Position numbers and translations under genes: made by a program. 62,898 nt of DNA. Source: Phycisphaerales bacterium (lineage in GTDB: Bacteria; Planctomycetota; Phycisphaerae; WQYP01). The notes beneath the pieces were generated by a model. The model searched no databases. It saw nothing but the letters and a program-made list of their open reading frames with translations, and was not told where the DNA came from. Below, piece by piece: positions 61,232-62,898 of the stretch; the stretch's first letter is position 1, and the number at the start of each line of letters is the position of its first letter. The DNA is taken from contig WQYP01000006.1 of assembly GCA_009781185.1 (NCBI GenBank), positions 1-62,898 on the forward strand. Direction: 5' to 3'.

Positions 61232-62551
61232 TTAGTGTTTGCGTCGGCGGAACATCATCGCCACGCCGCCCAGGGCCAGCAGCCCCAGCGACGCCGGCTC
61301 AGGCACCCAGGTCGCCAGTACAAAGTTAGAGCCCACGCTAATCGAGGTATAGCCAGTGCCAATCAACTGCGGTTCCGTCGTGTTCACATTGGGAAACAGT
61401 TTATAAGTCGCATCATAATAGTAGCCTGCATCTAACCCCAGTCCCAATTCACCGAAGCAATTACTACCCCATGCATAGAGATCACCCTCCGCGTCCAATG
61501 CAAAGAATGTGGTGTACGGACTGTTGGACATCATGACCGCCACTTCCACAATGTTGGTCAATGTGTCGGGGAATAGCTCCGTGGGCGTGGGCGTAAGTCC
61601 CAATCCCCACCCCCATACAGTGCCTTCCGCATCGACCGCCAAAGCCGTATTAGGCCCCGCCGCGATGGCCCTCACGCCGTCGCCCACAGGCAGTACCTGT
61701 GTCGGCGTGACGATGTACGGATCGCTGGCGGTGTTTTTCGAGCCGTTGCCCAACTGTCCCTGTTCGTTATCCCCCCACGTGTAGACCTTGCCGTTTTGAA
61801 TGGCCATGCTGAAGTTGGATCCCATCGCGATCGCCGTCACGCCGCTTTCCATGCCGGGGACGATGGCAGGGTGGTACATGAGCCTGGTGCCACCTGTGAT
61901 GGTCGAGGCGCCAATGGTATCCGGGTCTCCCAACTGCCGCATCCCAGCGTATCCCCACCCATATAGCGTGCCGCCCACAACCGCCAGATTGGCCCCGCTG
62001 CTACTTGAGGCAATCGCCGTCACGCCTGTCATCGGCGCCCCGTTCAGTTGCACGGTCGCTGGCGTAGAGTGGGCGACGCCGTAGCTGGAGTCGTAGGAAC
62101 CATTTCCCAACTGGCCATAATTGTTGGCCCCCCACACATAGAGCGTTCGGCTGTCTCCCACAATGGCCATGGCGTTGAGGCTTGACGCCGTGACGGCCCT
62201 CACGTCGTTGCCTAGCGCTGTCACCGCTTGCGGCGTGTCATAATTCGTGGTGTTCCCAAGTCCCAACAAGCCATAATAGTTATACCCCCACGCATACAAC
62301 GTGCCATTCTGAATCGCATAAGCATTCTCGCCCCCCGCCGCAACAACCGTCACGCCGAGGCCTAACGACGACACCTGTTGCGGCAAGTTGTATGTGCTGT
62401 CGGATGTCCCAGTCCCCAACTGGCTGCTCTCATTGCGTCCCCACGCTCGCAGTTGCAGCGATTCTACATCGGCTGCCGAAGCCGGGGCGGACTGCCATGC
62501 CATCGCGGCGACGATGGCGGCAAGAGTGAGGATTGCTTCAAACTTGAACAT
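61232..62551 (-). CDS. RCC1-repeat PEP-CTERM protein
   Basis: 439 residues. Signal peptide MFKFEAILTLAAIVAAMAWQ ending SAPASA, start at 62551 after AAAGG. Six to seven repeats of the RCC1 type are visible (LYAWGYNYYGLLGLGNTTN, LYVWGANNYGQLGNGSYD, VYTWGDNEQGQLGNGSKN, LYAWGSNCFGELGLGLDAG), predicting a beta propeller. The tail PEPASLGLLALGG and FRRRKH is a PEP-CTERM signal. It would be displayed at the cell surface by the exosortase; ligand unknown. Confidence 0.85.
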   Translation of the reverse strand: MFKFEAILTLAAIVAAMAWQSAPASAADVESLQLRAWGRNESSQLGTGTSDSTYNLPQQVSSLGLGVTVVAAGGENAYAIQNGTLYAWGYNYYGLLGLGNTTNYDTPQAVTALGNDVRAVTASSLNAMAIVGDSRTLYVWGANNYGQLGNGSYDSSYGVAHSTPATVQLNGAPMTGVTAIASSSSGANLAVVGGTLYGWGYAGMRQLGDPDTIGASTITGGTRLMYHPAIVPGMESGVTAIAMGSNFSMAIQNGKVYTWGDNEQGQLGNGSKNTASDPYIVTPTQVLPVGDGVRAIAAGPNTALAVDAEGTVWGWGLGLTPTPTELFPDTLTNIVEVAVMMSNSPYTTFFALDAEGDLYAWGSNCFGELGLGLDAGYYYDATYKLFPNVNTTEPQLIGTGYTSISVGSNFVLATWVPEPASLGLLALGGVAMMFRRRKH

Positions 62552-62898
62552 AAAAATACCTTTCAATATAGGTGTTGGCAAAGGCCACCCAAATAGCCCC
62601 TCTCTGCAAACCCTTTTTCCTCTCTTTTTATTGATCCCTTTTTTGGCCCGCTCAACACAAGCGGGCCGCTCAAATAGGCAAAAACAGCTCCTACGCTCCT
62701 GACGCTATCGCGAGGAGATACTGGAAAAGAACACGATTTTGTATGGAACTTACATGGGAAGAAAATAACGCAGGCATCTCGCCAGCAAAGCGCGAACGGC
62801 GTATGAAGATGGCGGACGAGACGTCCACGCCACACACCACGCCACGGCGTACATGAAAATGATCAATGTTAAATTGGGGAGGGGGGGGGGGGGGGGGA
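62552..62898. other. Terminal region with hairpin and poly-G end
   Basis: Contains the hairpin GGCCCGCT/AGCGGGCC (62646-62668) upstream of the RCC1 gene. The last 23 bases are GGGGA, 17 G and A. No gene is supported. The poly-G is probably the point where assembly stopped. Confidence 0.5.

Noticed and set aside
62563..62835. 90-residue ORF on the minus strand at the right end
   Set aside because: Contains the intergenic hairpin and has unusual composition; overlaps the region just upstream of the RCC1 gene start. No support.

Overview
The window looks like a complete or near-complete contig from a Planctomycetota bacterium, probably class Phycisphaerae. This is inferred from gene content: an exosortase with PEP-CTERM and VPLPA-CTERM surface proteins, a planctomycete-style pseudopilin, a zinc-ribbon membrane protein, a formylglycine sulfatase, hopanoid side-chain genes and a fused Lrp-like siroheme decarboxylase. 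The left edge cuts an IS630-type transposase and the right edge runs into a poly-G tract, both typical assembly break points. GC content is moderately high and genes are closely packed.

Region 1 (1-3.4 kb): IS630 remnant, fused siroheme decarboxylase, a specialised NusG-like antiterminator, and the first VPLPA-CTERM protein. Region 2 (3.7-33.6 kb): a near-continuous co-directional exopolysaccharide locus with many 4-bp ATGA-type overlaps. It encodes a Wzx flippase, an O-antigen-polymerase-like protein, about nine glycosyltransferases (GT25, GT4, GT2, GT39, GT26), an acyltransferase, two hexapeptide transferases, a HAD-UbiA fusion, RfbB, a nucleotidyltransferase-like protein, exosortase plus EpsI, a Wzc-like co-polymerase with an inserted MshEN-like (cyclic di-GMP receptor-type) domain, the initiating sugar-phosphate transferase, a 1394-residue TPR protein and RfbA. 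Region 3 (33.7-35.9 kb): two tandem VPLPA-CTERM paralogues read the other way, each preceded at the same distance by four 14-bp direct repeats and a TTGACA box, and each followed by the same hairpin.

Region 4 (36-50 kb): housekeeping and accessory genes (prolyl-tRNA synthetase, an antitoxin-like/zinc-ribbon hybrid, an SDR with an altered active site, sulfatase, purM, a TPR-like protein, a PEP-CTERM beta-strand-repeat protein, a class III aminotransferase, a pseudopilin). Region 5 (49.4-62.6 kb): zinc-ribbon membrane protein with hpnH, a divergent hpnG-like phosphorylase, a membrane ORF interrupted by an amber codon, ffh, an M19 dipeptidase, a Gfo/Idh/MocA oxidoreductase, a large membrane-anchored protein, queG and an RCC1-repeat PEP-CTERM protein.

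The most striking genome-wide signal is a dense population of small palindromic and low-complexity repeats. Several have inserted in frame into conserved genes: one palindrome family occurs in three unrelated proteins (a TPR-like exported protein, the dipeptidase and QueG) and once between genes, and QueG alone carries three unrelated insertions. Poly-C/G tracts sit inside at least seven coding regions. The second main signal is the MshEN-like domain inside the Wzc-type ATPase domain, which would give direct second-messenger control of polymer export. No tRNA, rRNA or CRISPR array was seen.
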